A stretch of DNA of 64,000 nucleotides from Monodelphis domestica (GCF_027887165.1 NC_077232.1:13541255-13605254); one strand, 5' to 3'; shown: positions 46,210-57,346, numbered from the stretch's first letter. Translations and numbers: made by a program. The notes: generated by a model not told the origin, from the sequence alone.

Positions 46210-46501
46210 GTTCATGCTCAAACATTACCAACACTTTCCCACTTTGCAATTTGCTGTGGATGAGATCAACAAGGACCCCCATTTGCTGCCCAACATAACC
46301 CTGGGATACCAGTTACTCAATAACTTAAACTCTAACAAAGTAGCTGTGGAGAACTCCTTGACGTATTTACCAGGGAGGTCTCTGACCATCCCTAATTATA
46401 GCTGTGGCAGGCAGCACAAGTCAGTGGAGGTCATTGGAGGGATGTCATCTACACTGTCCATGTCCATGGTGATCATTCTAGTGTTCTATAATGTCCCACA
46501 G
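46210..46501 (+). pseudogene. V2R copy D, exon 2 (acceptor mutated)
   Basis: V2R exon 2, same 292-bp length as B and E, with FAVDEINKDPHLLPN, LTIPNYSCGRQHKS and the V.VIGGMSST segment. It reads through without a stop and keeps the donor GTAAGG at 46,502. The acceptor AG has become AA. The next AG would remove one base and shift the frame. It differs from E by about 13 bases, nearly all changing amino acids and crowded in the last 90 bp (SMVIILVFYNVPQ instead of SMATILGLYKVPQ). This pattern fits a drifting pseudogene. Confidence 0.85.
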
Positions 46502-46790
46502 GTAAGGAACTGTTGCATATTTTCAACCAATCTGCTCTTTGGGGTTCAAATTATTATGGAGTTCAATTATGATGGATAGTGAAAGCTGACCAAAAGCACA
46601 AAGATCCTCTCAGCAGGTCAAGGGGCACTAACTTACAAATGGATTTATTCACTTTAATCATATCTATTACAGTGTTATAGAAACCTGGTAAAAGATCACA
46701 GATTTCTTTTGTTGTAGTAACATCACAAGAGTGTTATTTAGGTGACTTGATAATATCCAATCAAACTGTAGAATGTCACATATGTAGCGA
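46502..46790 (+). other. Short intron 2 remnant of copy D
   Basis: The first about 60 bp after the donor match copy E (52,061-52,115). After that the sequence is unrelated to the V2R unit, so the rest of the gene is lost. No exon 3 is present. Confidence 0.6.
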
Positions 46791-47560
46791 ATTGATTATG
46801 TTTGTGTGTACCAAAAAATCTATATAATAAACGTACCGTGATACTCTGGCAGAGCACTGTGTGTGATGCCTACATACGTGGGTTGAATGCACGGTGTGTC
46901 TCATCTCCTTATTCTGTCCATGATGCCACACCTGGGCAGAGAGACCCTGGGTCCTCAGAGAGGCAGCTGAACAGACCTCTGTAAATTGTCTCCCATTTCT
47001 TCAATCCTTCATGTAATTGTAGATCCTGAAAGACTAACTGCATTAAGTATGTCTGCCTTTTCTGGATACATCTCTTTGGAAACAGAAAAAAGTCACTCTA
47101 ACAAATTCTTCCTCCACAAATGGTTTGCCAGTGCATGTTATTAGCTGAGCAACTTGAAAACTTGCTCACAATGATGAAATATTTAGCTGCTTCTGCTTCA
47201 CTAAAGTATTTTGCTGAGTTGTCGATGTATTTTTCAGTTTTAATATTTTATCTTTTCTCACATCTCCGACCAAACAATCATATTCATCTTCATGGTGAGC
47301 TTGATAATGTCAACACAAATTGTATTCTTTGAAGACAGATGCTATATTCTGGCATATCAAACACACAACTCTTTCCTTGTACTGCATGAAAAAGTAATGT
47401 TAAGTCCACTGTTCTTTGAATATCCTACACTCTGAGTCAATTTTTCTCTTTCTTTATGACTTTGTTTCCAAGAGATTCCAAATTGCTATTAGTAAAATAC
47501 ATATACATATATATATATATATATATATATTCAGCCCTACAAAAACAATATACCAACAAT
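46791..47560. mobile_element. Unclassified, possibly Helitron-like start
   Basis: At 46,829 the sequence A|TCTATATAATAAACG resembles the 5' end style of mammalian Helitrons as I remember it. I see no convincing 3' hairpin plus CTRR end. The rest is noncoding, with an (AT)n run at 47,499-47,531. This is a weak call. Confidence 0.25.
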
Positions 47561-48279
47561 AATTTTGTCCACACAGAGGCATACCAACTGCATTGCCCAT
47601 CAATGCAGTCTGATCTGTGTCCATCAATGCAGCCTTCCCAGTCCACATCATTTCAGCCTTACCAGGGGCCATATTGGTGGAACTCCACTTTTACCTCAGG
47701 CTCACACTGGTGCGGTGCAGGCACTAGCACAATTACAGAGCCAGTTCCTCCACCAACTTTCCAGTTCATGCTACCCTGTGTGAACTGCACTGGGATCTGT
47801 GGGTAAGTCCCATGCAATCAGATTCCACAGCAGGAAAAAAGACGGCATGACAGTAGTGTGTGTCCTCTTGAGGTCTGTATTCATGGATCTGAAATTATAG
47901 ATCGAAATATGAAAAACAAATGCCTCAGTCCCCCCATATAGTAAAATGGCAACCTCATACTCCCCCAGATGCACAACATAATGGCCTCTATGATATGTAG
48001 TGCATCTGGGGGAGTGTGAGGGCCATTGTACTACCATGTTTCCCCCCCCAAATAAGACACTGTCTTATATTAATTGGATGCCCCCAAACCAGAGGGTGTC
48101 TTATAACACACCCAGTGGCTGTGGTGGGCTTCTCACAGTAGAGGCCCCCCGCTGATGTCACAGGCCAGATCACCCCTATCCAATGTGTGTATACAGTACT
48201 GGAGGCAGTTCTGGGCCTGTGACACTGGGATAGTGGAGGCTGCAGCACTGGCTGGGATGGGTCTGTCCCACCTTGCACA
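47561..48279. mobile_element. DNA-transposon-like GC-richer block
   Basis: This block is GC-richer than its surroundings and unrelated to the V2R unit. It includes the hairpin at 47,953-48,021. At 48,040-48,100 'aataagacactgtcttatatt' is paired at a distance with 'gagggtgtcttataa'. I recall such ends from hAT-type elements in mammals, but cannot name the family with certainty. The open frames on both strands have no transposase features. Confidence 0.4.
47953..48021. repeat. Long near-perfect hairpin
   Basis: 'cctcatactcccccagatgc' plus 'a' (47,953-47,973) pairs with 'tgcatctgggggagtgtgag' plus 'g' (48,001-48,021) with one mismatch. The loop is 27 bases. Confidence 0.85.
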
Positions 48280-48596
48280 GGACCATAAGGCAGCAGTGCA
48301 CACAGTGTGGAATCCTCTTCCCCAGATTGCTGCTCACCATACTGATGTCTTCCATTGTGCAGCCACATAATCCTTTGTGCGGTGCCTCGTTCTCCTTCAG
48401 TTACTCTCACAACAAGGCACCACGCAAAGATTATGCCACCGGAAGTAATACTGTACGTGAGTGACTCTGCCACACACAGTGCTCCTCTCACTGACCACCA
48501 ATGAAAGAAGGGCCCCTTCCGGAAGTGTGGTGGGGGCCAGATACATGGCCTCAGGGGGCCTCATGTGGCCTGCGGGCCATAGTTTGGGGACTCCTG
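48280..48596 (-). mobile_element. SPIN-like hAT transposon end
   Basis: On the minus strand the element begins CAGGAGTCCCCAAACTATGG, then GCCCGCAGGCCACATGAGGC, CACACTTCCGGAAGGGGC and CATTGGTGGTCAGTGAGAGG. This matches my memory of the 5' end of SPIN, a hAT element that spread horizontally among tetrapods including opossum. The next 8 bases (tactagag) look like one side of a hAT-type duplication. The other terminus and a transposase frame are not seen, so this is a partial copy. Confidence 0.65.
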
Positions 48597-48604
48597 TACT
48601 AGAG

Positions 48605-49321
48605 AGAGGTATGGGCAGATTTTTGATGAAGGAAACTTTAATCTAAAACATCATCAAGATTCTATTTTTATTAGATCTTGTCAGCATCATTCACGTTTCC
48701 TTTTGTGCCCTTCTCATGTCAGACTCTCCTCTGATTCATTTAACATCTGGTGATACTGAGTCATTGCAGTGATTTGGCCTGGTAAAAATGGAAGTATTAC
48801 TTCAGAATATCCTGAAACCCAGCTCAAGAGGGATCAGAGAGACTTTTGGATCATCTCAAAACTCCGGGAAGCTACGGATACTTCAGGGACGGAAAGCAGA
48901 AAAGCAGCTACTTTGTCCCTTGAGTTTTTAACTCAAAAAGGAGGCTGCAGGTGTAGAGTTGCAGGGCAGATTGGTTCCCAGATGCTCTCACTTTCAAACA
49001 CTGGTCAACATAGTTGTTTGAATTGTACTCCAGAGGTCTGAAGATGTGGCAACTTTCCTTATCTGTCCAGAGGGACCAAGAAGAATAATATCCAGGAGGC
49101 AAAAGTGTCCTATAAATATCCCCTGAAACCCTTTGTCTTAAACAGGGGCCGGTCTCATGTCAGACACTGATTTCCCAAGTATTAGGGACCGTGCAAAACT
49201 TGAGCATCTATTAGAAAAGTCTTTAGTCTCAGAGAATGTGCCGATAGCTGAATGAAAAAAGAACTTCAGTAATCTTAGACTCCCTGATTCCTTGGTACTT
49301 TATTGATTTTGGATAGTTGCC
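48605..49321 (+). promoter_or_regulatory. Upstream region of V2R copy E
   Basis: Aligns with the proximal upstream regions of B, C and D, for example 'ctggtgatactgagtcattgcagtgatttggcc' near 48,750. It starts right after the transposon end, so only about 700 bp of the shared region remains. It includes the best TATA-like match (49,111-49,118) and a Kozak-like 'ttgccatggg' at the start codon. Confidence 0.7.
49111..49118 (+). promoter_or_regulatory. TATA-like box of V2R copy E
   Basis: TATAAATA, 211 bp upstream of the ATG, in the shared block 'agaataatatccaggaggca'. It is the closest to a canonical TATA box among the five copies. Confidence 0.5.
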
Positions 49322-49569
49322 ATGGGTTTGAGCAAACTAGGATTCCCTTTCTTTATAGTATTTGTGATCCTCCTGGTTTTTCAGATTTCTTTTTCTGAGT
49401 ACCAGATAGGGGAGCATGCTTGCCAATTAAAGAGACCATACAATCCTACATATACAAAGGAAGGAGACCTAGTCATAGCAGGCTTTTTCTCCATGTTTTC
49501 ATTCACTGAGCCTAATAATTTCCAGATAACCTTCTCATCTTCTCCTAGATGGATTGTTGCAGACAAGGA
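49322..49569 (+). CDS. V2R-like receptor copy E, exon 1
   Basis: Coding exon 1 of a vomeronasal type-2 receptor-like gene, a class C GPCR expected on the surface of vomeronasal neurons. The ATG in 'gccatggg' is shared by all copies. Residues 1-25 are a signal peptide (hydrophobic FFIVFVILLVFQ). The mature start is near SEYQIGEHAC, with one cysteine, followed by PTYTKEGDLV. The exon has 82 codons plus two bases and ends at GTAAGT (49,570), which exactly fits exon 2. The tryptophan codon lost in A is kept here (49,550-49,552). No lesion is visible. Exon 1 differs more from D than exon 2 does, so the two exons have different histories. Confidence 0.8.
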
Positions 49570-50355
49570 GTAAGTTGCTATTTCTGTTTTTTTTTTCTTG
49601 CCTGGTAAAATATATTAATCCATATTTTTGACTGATTGACTCTGTCAGTAGAGTAATATTTTATATGGCCTCACAGATTTGGTTAAATCAAGGACTTGGG
49701 TTTGGAAATGTCTATCATATTGGTACTCAGGAAACAGATAAAATCAAAGGCTTTAAAATCATTGTGCAGTTTAACAAGCAGGAAAATAGAAAATCTATAC
49801 ACACAGGAGATCTCAAATGAAAGAATCATGAATTCATTCTTACAGACTGAAAAAAAACTCTTGTAGGGTAAAGTTGGGATTCAAGTGGCAAAATGATATT
49901 CCTCAAGAATATCCTTTGTTGAGAAGTTATTGCTTCCATATTTGGAAGAAAGTATTCTTTATCAGAGCCATATTGATGAAGAAGTTCTTGGGATCATTTA
50001 TTTATGTCAGCCTCAGATAAGATTTGGGTTGGGAGAGTCTTTCTATCTTTACACAGGAAACTGATCAAAGGATCTAAGAGTACTTACCTAAGACACTAGA
50101 AAAGAGAAATCATTAAGAATCTTACCATCAGTGTAGAATTTTATCCAACTAAGAAATTCAAAAATTCTAATCAGGCCATTTCTGGAGTGCTGCATTATTT
50201 TCTGGTCCCAGGATGTAGATGATGCTAAGAAAACTTGTGTAAATGGGCAAGAAGTATGCTGAAGTTTCAAGACATTTCATAGGGTATTCAATTTTAAAGA
50301 ATCCTAGTGGTTTTAAAAATCTGGGTGGGGGGAACATGATAATTTATATATATAC

Positions 50356-50388
<33 letters not shown>

Positions 50389-51768
50389 ATGTGAAGGACA
50401 TTTAATTTGGAAGACTCATGGATTTTTTTTTTTTTGCCCTATACCAAAAATCATTAATAGGAGAGATGGTTCAAATTTGATGATAAACAAACACTTTCTA
50501 ATGGTTATTTAAATATGGCATGCCTTCTCTTGGGGACTGTGCGGTCCTTTTCCATGGAGAAGGAGCTGAAATAAAATGGCAAAGGAACCCTTATCATATT
50601 TTTTGTAGAGATGAACCTTTGAGTGGAATGATTTGTGTCTTCCCAGAATAGCCAGAAGAGTATTTGATAACATGAGAGTTAGTGTCCATATTGGCACTAA
50701 TGAACATCCCTGGTTAATTATTGCATGTAAAACCAAATAAGAATTCATCTTTTGAGGTCTGCTAGCCTTTCAGGCTCTGACCCAGGCTTATCTGCCTTAG
50801 AAGGGAACAATCTTCCCCTTGAAGTAATCTACATTGAATCCAAACTGATTTACTTGCTCTATCTGATATATGCAGTCACATTTCTTTCCATGACATCTTA
50901 GCACAGGCTGTTCACCATGTCTGGAAGATGTTCTCATGTGTCTCAGTCACTCCAATCCTTTGGTTCCTTTAAAGCACATCTTGAGTACCACTTTCTACAA
51001 GAAATTGACTGTGTCTTCAAGTTACTCTATCAAAAAGCCTCCAATTCCTTTTCATCCATTTTGTGTGTCTATTTTCCATTTTTGTTGGGTATGTTTGTAT
51101 GCATGCAAGTCGTTTCTTATCAGTATAATATAAGTAAGAAATATTGAGGATGATTTAATTCCTCTATGTTGATCTCTAGCTCCTAGAACAGTGATTGTCA
51201 TACAAAGGAAAGTTAGCAGACAGACTTAATGAATAAATGAATGAACTAAGCAGTCGGAAAATGCTGAAGACTGGATCTACTACAAAATTATATTATGTCA
51301 TCCCAGTTGAGCTCTCCCTGATACAAGGCTACTTGGGTATTACTTCCCAACAGCTCATCAGTGTGTTTATTTACATTCACAAACTTCATAGAACACCTCA
51401 GTATCCTTATTCTCAGCTGATGGCAGGATCTTGCAATATACTGAGAATACAGAAACCATTATTTTGATCTTCTCCTTCTGTCTCCCTCTATCCAATGTAG
51501 AGTTCATATAAGATATCCTTTTGCCTTTGTATAATCCAGTGCTTGATTAAAGATGAAACCAATCAGTTGGTTATTCCTAATCTCTACCAACCTCTAAACT
51601 CCTACATTGTCCCCTCTTTCCACTCACTTAATGGCTGCCCTTTAAGCACTGGTCACCTCTTTTCATAGCTTTGAAAGGATTCCCCTAATGACCCACAGTC
51701 TCTCCACTATGAAACCTTGTTTCTGTGCATGTCAAGTTTTGCCCATTTTTCACTTTCTGTCATTTTAG
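49570..51768 (+). other. Intron 1 of V2R copy E
   Basis: 2.2-kb intron with donor GTAAGT and acceptor ttttAG (51,767-51,768). A (TA)n microsatellite lies at 50,344-50,389. Left of it, identity to D is moderate. Right of it, it is about 95%. The frames at 50,509, 50,917 and 51,237 are chance frames. Confidence 0.7.
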
Positions 51769-52060
51769 GTTCATGCTCAAACATTACCAACACTTTCTCA
51801 CTTTGCAATTTGCTGTGGATCAGATCAACAAGGACCCCCATTTGCTGCCCAACATAACCCTGGGATACCAGTTACTCAATAACTTAAACTCTAACAAAGT
51901 AGCTGTGGAGAACTCCTTGACGTATTTATCAGGGAGGTCTCTGACCATCCCTAATTATAGCTGTGGCAGGCAGCACAAGTCAGTTGCTGTCATTGGAGGG
52001 ATGTCATCTGCACTGTCCATGTCCATGGCCACCATTCTAGGGCTCTATAAGGTCCCACAG
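51769..52060 (+). CDS. V2R-like receptor copy E, exon 2
   Basis: 292-bp exon continuing copy E. Its first base completes the GAG codon split from exon 1, then 97 codons follow without a stop to the donor GTAAGG at 52,061. It encodes the beginning of the extracellular ligand-binding lobe: HYQHFLTLQFAVDQINKD, LLPNITLGYQLLNN, SLTIPNYSCGRQHKS and VAVIGGMSSALSMSMATI are the key segments. V2Rs normally have six exons. Exons 3-6 are not in the following 12 kb, which is largely L1, so the gene is either incomplete or continues beyond the window. Confidence 0.8.
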
Positions 52061-54450
52061 GTAAGGAACTGTTGCACATTTTTAATCAATCTTCTCTTTG
52101 GGGTTCAAATAGACAAATCCTTTATAATGTGTCCTGCTGCAGCATTAGTGATTCAATTAGCAAAGATCAAGAAGTTGTAGGCTCTGTTTTGAAAACAGAA
52201 GCTCCAAATAGTGGGCAAAATTGTCTTCCTTGATGGAATTCACCGTGTCCTCTAGATGAGGCAATGCTCTCTCGATTCATTTGTTTTGCCTCTGATGGTT
52301 CTGAACCAAGTAAAAACCTTCCCAATGAGTAGACCTGCCCTCTCAGTTCACCTTTTTATATTTGAATACGACTCTGTAGATTTAAGATGTAAGAGATTTC
52401 TTTTTCTCTCTCCTTTCCATTTTCAAATTGATCTGTGCCTTTTCATGACAAGTATGAAATACTAGAACTTCCTTGCAGCATTTATACTCATAAATTCTAT
52501 CCAATTCTGTGTTACAGATATCTTCCAATTCTAGTAAGTATTTTCTTCCTTCTAGGATTTGGGTTTGATTTGTTAAAGATGTGATCTATCCCTTCAGAAT
52601 AGAAATTGCTTATTCATTCAATTCAACAAATTTCTGGGGCGTGAGGCTTCATCAAGTGTAACTGAATAGTACCAGAATATGACGATATATCACCTATGAC
52701 CTCTGTGCAATCTGTTTGGAGAGACATCAAGGCAGCATAACAGAATTAATAGATGAGTAAGTGTTAATTCATGATGTCATCATCTTTTCTGTGCCAAAAC
52801 CCATCCCTCTCTCTATAGGCAGAGGAGATAGGCACACGTAGTAGAAAAGTAAGGAATGATTGATGTCAATAGATTCACTGATGTTCTATACCATAGCTTG
52901 TTTATAGTGTCCTTGTGTCCTTAAATGATCTTTTTGTATTTTCACAATTTTTAGCCTTCAAAGATCATAATGATTTATCATCAGCTTTTAAAAGGCAAAA
53001 ATTAATTTTTATTTCAGGAAACAAGTCAGGATTAGTGAAATCCCTGAATTGTAAACCAAATGAGATTGAGTACAATTCTATATTAAACATTTTTATTAGC
53101 CTGTTTCATGTGACATGCATTGTGCTAGAATGTAGGGATCATGCTGAATGAAATTTCAATTAATTATATAAAAACTTCCTATTCCTTCATGTAGTTGTTG
53201 TTGTCCTGTTGAGTCACAAATGAAACCCTAATTAAATTATGTTTCCAAATTGTTGTTGTTCTTCCTTTGCTCCATAACACATGCTTTAGCTGCTTCATGG
53301 CCATTTTGGAATGAATTCTCATCTGCCCATTCTGGTGGATATTATCTCCACATGCTTGAGGTAGACATCCCAACTGATGAGATCTGAAGCCAGTCAGTTA
53401 TCCTTAACTTGGTTTAGATTGTTTACAAAGAAGGTTTTACTGGTGTGTGGCCACTGCATATTATAGCTTATTGGAGCCACAAAGGAGTGTTGGTGTACTG
53501 GGTTTTCATGGAGGACTAGCACCTCTGGTCTGAGGACTTCATACCTTTTTCAGGGCTGCTCATTCACAAATTATTCTGATATACATATATACACAGTCAT
53601 CTACGTTTGTATGTATCTCTTGTAAGATAAACATTAGTATCAATAACTCCAAGTATTAATTTATAATATTTATTAATAATCACTTGAAGTAGAAGAAATA
53701 AAAAAATACAAAACCTAACTACCTAACTAAAGTAAGATGATGTGTGTAAATTCTCCTGCCTGGCTCAAAGCCAGCTTCAGCAGCTGCATTCAAGGAAAGA
53801 GAGAGAGAGAGGTGGGATCACACCAAAACTTTATCCTCTAGCCACACAATATCCATCTAGTTTTTTCTCTTCAATGTCTTCTCGATACAAACAAATACTG
53901 AAGGAAATCATTGAACATTGCTGTATCAGCGAGTATAGATTCCCAGTTGAATTGGGACTTTCATGGCCTTAGTGACTACAAGAGGTAGGAGATCTGGAAA
54001 GAAAAATTGTTCAAAGCACTGAGGCACAGAGTAAGTTTTTATGTTTATTTAATATCAAGGAATCCTCTTCAGCTGAATATTGAATATCTGTATCCTAAGG
54101 ATTTTTGTTAATGTTGTTTAATCCTTTCAGACGTGTACCACTCTTTCTGACTCTATTTAGAGTTTTTGAGGCAAGAATCCTAGAGTGGTATGTAATTTAA
54201 TTTTCCAACTCATTTTTCAGTTGAGGAAAGTGAGGCAAACAGTGACAAACACAGCTAACAAGTGTCTGAGGCCACATTTTAACTCAGAAAGATGCCCTTT
54301 TCTGACTCTAGGTCTAGCATTACATCTGTTTTCTCACCTAGATGTCATACTTGAGGGATGTAAACTTAAATTTGCTCAGAATCTTGCTAGCACTGTTGCT
54401 AGCACATAGATCAATATAGTTTCTGATTCCTTCTTTGTAGAGAGAAAGAC
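52061..54450 (+). other. Intron 2 / downstream region of copy E
   Basis: Aligns with copy B 22,821-26,200. No V2R exon 3 is seen on either strand. A CORE-type SINE lies at 54,120-54,350 ('gaggaaagtgaggcaaacag', 'agtgtctgaggccacatttt'), in the same position as in B. The rest is noncoding. Confidence 0.6.
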
Positions 54451-54524
54451 GTTTTTAATCTTCTGAGGAGCAAGAAATTATTTTATGTGCCAAAATCTTA
54501 GAGCCTGAAATAGAGGATTTTGTC

Positions 54525-54685
54525 ACATTCTTTTTAAAAATTTATTTCACTATATGATTTAGAATAATTTTCCATGGTTAAAAAACTAATGTTCCTTCCC
54601 TCCCCTCCTATCATTCACCTCCCATATATGACGCACAATTTGCCTGGGGTTTGCCATATTTATTGCCATATAATTGGGCAAAATA
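54525..54685 (-). mobile_element. L1 3' end fragment
   Basis: Minus-strand L1 3' UTR of the type also at 361-540 and 35,329-35,493 ('ataattttccatggttaaaaaac', 'tccctcccctcct'). Confidence 0.65.
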
Positions 54686-57120
54686 GTTTTTAATGATTGC
54701 TTTAATTTCTTCTTGATTCGAGGTGAGGTCTCCCTTTTCATTTTGGATTCTGTCAATTTGGGTTTCTTCTATCCGTTTTTTTTTTTATTAAACTTACCAG
54801 TACTTTGTCTATTTTATTTGTTTTTTTTTTTAAGTACCAGTTTCTAGTTTTGTTTATTAATTCAATAATGCTTTAGCTTTCAAATTTATTAATTTCTCCT
54901 TTAATTTTTAGGATCTCTAATTTAGTTTTCATCTGGGGATTTTAAATTTATTTATTTCTAATTTCTTTAATTTGCATTCCCAATTCATTGACCTCTACCC
55001 TCTCTAATTTATTAATATGTGAACTCAAGAATATAAATTTCTCCCTAAGCAGTGCTTTAGCTGAATTCCATAGATTTTGAAAGGCTATCTCTTCATTGTC
55101 ATTTTCTTCAATTAAATTATTTTTTCTATGATTTGCTCTTTACCTGATTTTAGAGAATCATATTATTTAATTTTCAATTAATTTTTGATTTACCTCTCAC
55201 TATACCTTTACTAATTATTATTTTTATTGCATTGTGGTCTGAAAAGGTACATTTATCATTTCTTCTCCTTTGCATTTTTTGCAATGTTTTTATGCACATG
55301 GTCAATCTTTGTGAATGTACCATATGCTACTGAAAACAAGGTGTATTCCTTTTTGTCCCTATTTATTTTCCTCCACATATTAACTAACTCTAATTTTTTT
55401 AAGATTTCATTTATTTCCACTACCTCTTTCTTATCTATTTTTTGGTTTTATTTATCTAGTTCTGATAGAGGAAGGTCCAGATCTCCCACTAGTATAGTTT
55501 TTCCATCTATTTCATCCTTGAGTTCCACTAATTTCTCCTTAAAAATCTGGATGTTATGCCATTTGGTGCATACATGTTGAGCACTGATATTTCTTCATTG
55601 TCTATTCTGCCTTTTATCAGGATATAATTACCTTCCCTATCTCTTTTAACTAGATCTATTTTTACTTTGGCTTTGTCAGATATCATGATTGTGACTCTTG
55701 CCATCTTTTCATCAGTTGATGCCTAATAGATTTTGCGCCATCTGCATACTTTTACTCTATGCATAACTACCTTCCACATATGTTTCTTGTAGACAACATA
55801 TGGCATGATTTTGGTTTCTGATCCACACTGCCATTTACTTCTGCTTCATAGGTGTGTTCATTTCATTCATATTCAAAGTTATGTTTACTACGTGTGTATT
55901 ACCCAACATTTTCATTTTCTCTCCTTGTCCAGCTCTTTCCTCTTTCATTATTTCCTTCTATACCAGTATTCTGTTTTTAATCAGTCCCCCTAAACCCTAC
56001 CCTTATTTTACTTTCCTTTCTATCCTCTCCCTTCATATTACTCTCTAATTTTCTTTTAGGGTCTTTTTATGCTACCCCACACACTCTCCCCCACTTGAAT
56101 TATTTCCCTCTCCACCCTTCTTTTCTTCCCCTCCCTTTTTATTCCCCTTTTATTTTTTAAAGTCTATTAAATTATCTTACTCCTCCCCCCCCCTTTTTTT
56201 TGGTATTCATGGATTTTCATTCCAGGGAGTTGGTGGCCATTGCCTTGTTCTTTCTGGGCAGATAACTAAGTGAGGAATGTGGATGATCTTTATATTGGAC
56301 TCTGGAGAGGTTTTTGCCCTGAATATATTTTTCCCCAGTCCTCAGCAGGGTCCAGCTGCTCTCAGTGGAAGGGACAGCCCCCAAGAACTTAAAGATTGCC
56401 TTGCAGGGGTCTGGGTGTGGAGTGTAGGCAAGTCTCTGTATTGAGCTCTGGAGGGATTTTTGTACAGAGGCTATTTTTCTGGTCTCTGTGGTGTTTTCCT
56501 TTGAGCCTCTCTTTTCTGTTCAAGCTCTGTGCCTGATCTCCATGTTTCCTCTGCCTCCTGGGGTCCCTAGTCTTGCTGTTCTTATGGGCATGTCAGGCCC
56601 CAGAGAACTTAGAGGTTGCCTAGAGGTCTGCATGTAGAGTGTAAGGAGGTCGCTTTATTGAGCACTGGAGAGGTTTTACCCCAAGGGATTTTTATGGTTT
56701 TCTATTGCCTTTTTTCCTGTGAACCACCCCCTCTCCCCAACCTCCACAATCCCCATCTTCATGTTTCCTAAGCCTCCCAGTGTTCTGAGTCGTTTCTCTT
56801 AGAGGTAAGGCTGTGTTGACCTCAGCCAGCCTCCCTTCTAGAACTTAGACGTTTGTCCCATGCTTGCTCAGACTCTGGAAAGGTAGGTGAAGTGGGGGAA
56901 AGTTGGTGAGCTTGCTCCTTGGTGGGGGAAATTTTGCCCCCTTTTATCGTGGAAATGTCCTAACTTTCTGTAAGGCCTACCTACTGTGATGTGTCCTACC
57001 TTGGAACTCCTTTGCTCCTTTGATTTTGGTTTTGTCTATTTGAAGCACTCTGTCTTGATTGGTGGAGAGGAGAAGAAGAGCTCTGCTTCTACTCAGTAAC
57101 CATCTTGACCTGGAAGTCCC
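54686..57120 (-). mobile_element. L1 lacking ORF1 and ORF2 3' half
   Basis: Minus-strand L1. It has ORF2 linker and endonuclease remnants at 54,690-55,860 (parallel to 62,580-63,430) and the inter-ORF pyrimidine-rich tract to about 56,160. It then jumps directly into leader sequence (56,200-57,120), ending with 'accatcttgacctggaagtcc', the L1 5' end. ORF1 is missing. Many stops make it a dead copy. Confidence 0.75.
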
Positions 57121-57314
57121 CTTCCTCACATTCTTGATCAAAGTCAAGATTTGGCTAGAAAATTTTGACCTTTCAATAAAAAACTCAAGAGAATTATAAA
57201 AAGACAAACAAGAAAGAGATATTATAAACAAATCAATGAGGTTAAAGTACATTCTTCTGTGGGAAGATGATAGTTGTAACATCTCAGAATTTTATCATTA
57301 TTTGGGAAATTTAA

Positions 57315-57346
57315 GTATATGTATATATATATATGTATATACATAC

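Noticed and set aside
47988..48491. 167-codon minus-strand frame
   Set aside because: It spans two unrelated transposon pieces and has no transposase motif.
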